A stretch of DNA of 7,481 bases from Candidatus Dojkabacteria bacterium UBA2022 (GTDB taxonomy: Bacteria; Patescibacteriota; Dojkabacteria; SC72): contig DDBW01000018.1 in assembly GCA_002335495.1 (NCBI GenBank), forward strand, positions 1 through 7,481, read 5' to 3'. A program made the translations under genes and the position numbers. This document shows positions 6,408 to 7,481 of this stretch, piece after piece; position 1 is the first letter of the stretch; each line of letters opens with the position of its first letter. The notes below the pieces were generated by a model. That model was not told where the DNA came from. It did no database searches and saw nothing but the letters and a program-made list of their open reading frames with translations.

Positions 6408-6433
6408 AATGTTTATATTCTATTATAAATATT
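6408..6433 (+). repeat. AT-rich inverted repeat upstream of RuBisCO
   Basis: AATGTTTATA (6408-6417) pairs with TATAAATATT (6424-6433) around a 6-nt loop, giving a 10-bp stem with one G-T mismatch that is a wobble pair in RNA. It lies 64 bp before the RuBisCO ATG. It could be an operator-like site or a second, AT-rich 3' hairpin after the NYN gene. The rest of the spacer (6434-6497) holds a possible -10, GATAAT at 6472-6477, without a good -35, and a short TTAAG/CTTAA repeat at 6466-6484. No Shine-Dalgarno is present. Confidence 0.45.
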
Positions 6434-6497
6434 TGATAACTGCAAACCCTTATGTTAACCTGATATTAAGAGATAATAACTTAACTGCCCATCGATT

Positions 6498-7481
6498 ATG
6501 CAAGAACAATATTTAGGACTTGGAGACACCTCAGTCCATAACGGTCAGTATATGCTTACCGTTTTTAAACTTGTTCCTCACGGAGATGAAAGCATTGAAA
6601 GTGCCGCTACAGAATTAGCTGCGGAATCTTCATCTGGTTCCAATCTTAAAGTTTCAACCGCTACCAATTACTCGATGAACCTTGATGCTATTGTCTATGA
6701 CATAGATAAAGAGAGGAATCTTGTATATATCGCATACCCATGGTTAATGTTTGATAGAGGAGGCAATGTTCAGAATATACTCACCTTTATTGCAGGAAAT
6801 ATATTTGGAATGAGTAACTTAAAAGAGTGTAAGCTTCTTGATGTATGGTTTCCACCTCAGATGCTTGTGCAGTATGATGGTCCAAGCTACACCCTAGATG
6901 ATATGAGAAAGTATCTTGGGGTATTTGATCGGCCTATTCTTGGGACCATTATCAAACCTAAAATTGGTCTTACTTCTACAGAGTATGCGGAACTTTGTTA
7001 CGATTTCTGGGTAGGGGGTGGTGATTTTGTTAAGAATGATGAACCTCAGGCTGATCAGCAGTTTGCTCCATACGAGAAGATGGTTGATTCTGTACGGATG
7101 GCTATGGATAAGGCGGAGCTCGAAACAGGCAAAAGGAAGATTCACTCTTTCAATGTTTCTGCAGCTGACTTCGATACTATGATTAGAAGGGCGGATTATG
7201 TTCGAAGGGTTATGAAGCCTGGTAGTTATGCCTTCCTTATCGACGGAATTACCGCAGGTTGGACTTCTGTGCAAACTTTAAGACGTCACTATCCTGATGT
7301 ATTCATACATTTCCACAGAGCAGGGCACGGAGCATTTACTAGAAAAGAGAATCCAATTGGATTTTCGGTTCCTGTCCTTACCAAATTTGCACGTCTTGCA
7401 GGAGCTTCCGGTATTCATACTGGAACCGCAGGGGTTGGCAAGATGGCTGGAGATGCAGCTGAAGATATCGGAGCTGCAAAG
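6498..7481 (+). CDS. RuBisCO large chain, form II/III (3'-truncated by the window end)
   Basis: 328 residues are visible, about three quarters of the protein. Catalytic residues seen are Glu43 (AAESSSGSN) and Asn101 (AGNIFGM), supplied in trans by the N-domain of the partner subunit, then Lys153 and Lys155 (GTIIKPKIGL), Lys179 (carbamylated in the family) with Mg2+ ligands Asp181 and Glu182 (KNDEPQ), His271/His273/Arg274/His277 in HFHRAGHG, His307, and loop-6 Lys315 (GTAGVGKM). All are intact. Phrases such as YPW..FDRGGNVQNILT, LLDVWFPPQML, SFNVSAADFDTMI and GSYAFLIDGITAGW match what I recall of the Methanococcoides burtonii form II/III enzyme closely, and form II less well. Family role: carboxylation of RuBP to two 3-phosphoglycerates, here most likely in AMP/nucleoside salvage. 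An in-frame stop at 6477-6479 fixes the ATG at 6498, giving an N-terminus about 14 residues shorter than that archaeal protein. AMP phosphorylase and ribose-1,5-bisphosphate isomerase are not in this window. Confidence 0.96.
   Translation, partial: MQEQYLGLGDTSVHNGQYMLTVFKLVPHGDESIESAATELAAESSSGSNLKVSTATNYSMNLDAIVYDIDKERNLVYIAYPWLMFDRGGNVQNILTFIAGNIFGMSNLKECKLLDVWFPPQMLVQYDGPSYTLDDMRKYLGVFDRPILGTIIKPKIGLTSTEYAELCYDFWVGGGDFVKNDEPQADQQFAPYEKMVDSVRMAMDKAELETGKRKIHSFNVSAADFDTMIRRADYVRRVMKPGSYAFLIDGITAGWTSVQTLRRHYPDVFIHFHRAGHGAFTRKENPIGFSVPVLTKFARLAGASGIHTGTAGVGKMAGDAAEDIGAAK

Noticed and set aside
6894..7274. Minus-strand frame opposite RuBisCO
   Set aside because: The plus strand encodes an unambiguous RuBisCO across the same bases.
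1..7481. UGA recoding (UGA as Gly or Trp)
   Set aside because: TGA ends the Nudix gene, and no in-frame TGA occurs in intact genes. The TGA in the reductase region coincides with frame loss.

Overview
The window is AT-rich and densely packed. It probably comes from a small-genome bacterium of the Candidate Phyla Radiation (Patescibacteria). The evidence is a RuBisCO large chain of the form II/III type, short intergenic gaps, few Shine-Dalgarno sites, TTG and GTG starts, and several orphan membrane proteins. Among CPR lineages known to carry form II/III RuBisCO, Dojkabacteria (WS6) or a relative is a reasonable guess, but the window alone cannot settle it. TGA ends a real gene (Nudix, 1345) and no in-frame TGA occurs inside any intact gene, so the standard bacterial code applies. 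The UGA-Gly code of Absconditabacteria and Gracilibacteria is not supported.

Layout: (1) 1-1345, plus strand: the C-terminal part of an M42-like metallopeptidase with an unexplained C-terminal extension, then a Nudix hydrolase. (2) 1342-2703: a self-contained regulatory unit made of a promoter, an ECF-type sigma factor with a TTG start, an overlapping single-pass membrane protein that looks like its anti-sigma partner, and a strong intrinsic terminator. (3) 2764-4306: a membrane-anchored six-cysteine protein of unknown function, followed by the remains of an aldo/keto reductase broken by two frame changes and an apparent internal deletion. (4) 4312-5826, minus strand: an ABC-F ATPase, convergent with the reductase remnant. 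(5) 5875-7481, plus strand: a NYN-domain (LabA/DUF88-like) predicted RNase, divergent from ABC-F across only 48 bp, then a short spacer holding two inverted repeats, then a form II/III RuBisCO large chain cut by the window end.

Working together: the sigma/anti-sigma pair probably senses something at the cell envelope, and the neighbouring secreted-domain protein is a candidate client. RuBisCO of this type is known to act in AMP/nucleoside salvage (AMP to ribose-1,5-bisphosphate to RuBP to 3-phosphoglycerate) rather than in a Calvin cycle. The other enzymes of that route are not in the window. The Nudix enzyme, NYN nuclease and ABC-F factor fit general nucleotide, RNA and ribosome housekeeping. 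I see no mobile element, CRISPR array, tRNA or rRNA. The clearest departures from routine are the decayed reductase, the compact sigma/anti-sigma island, and the unrecognised C-terminal tail of the first protein.
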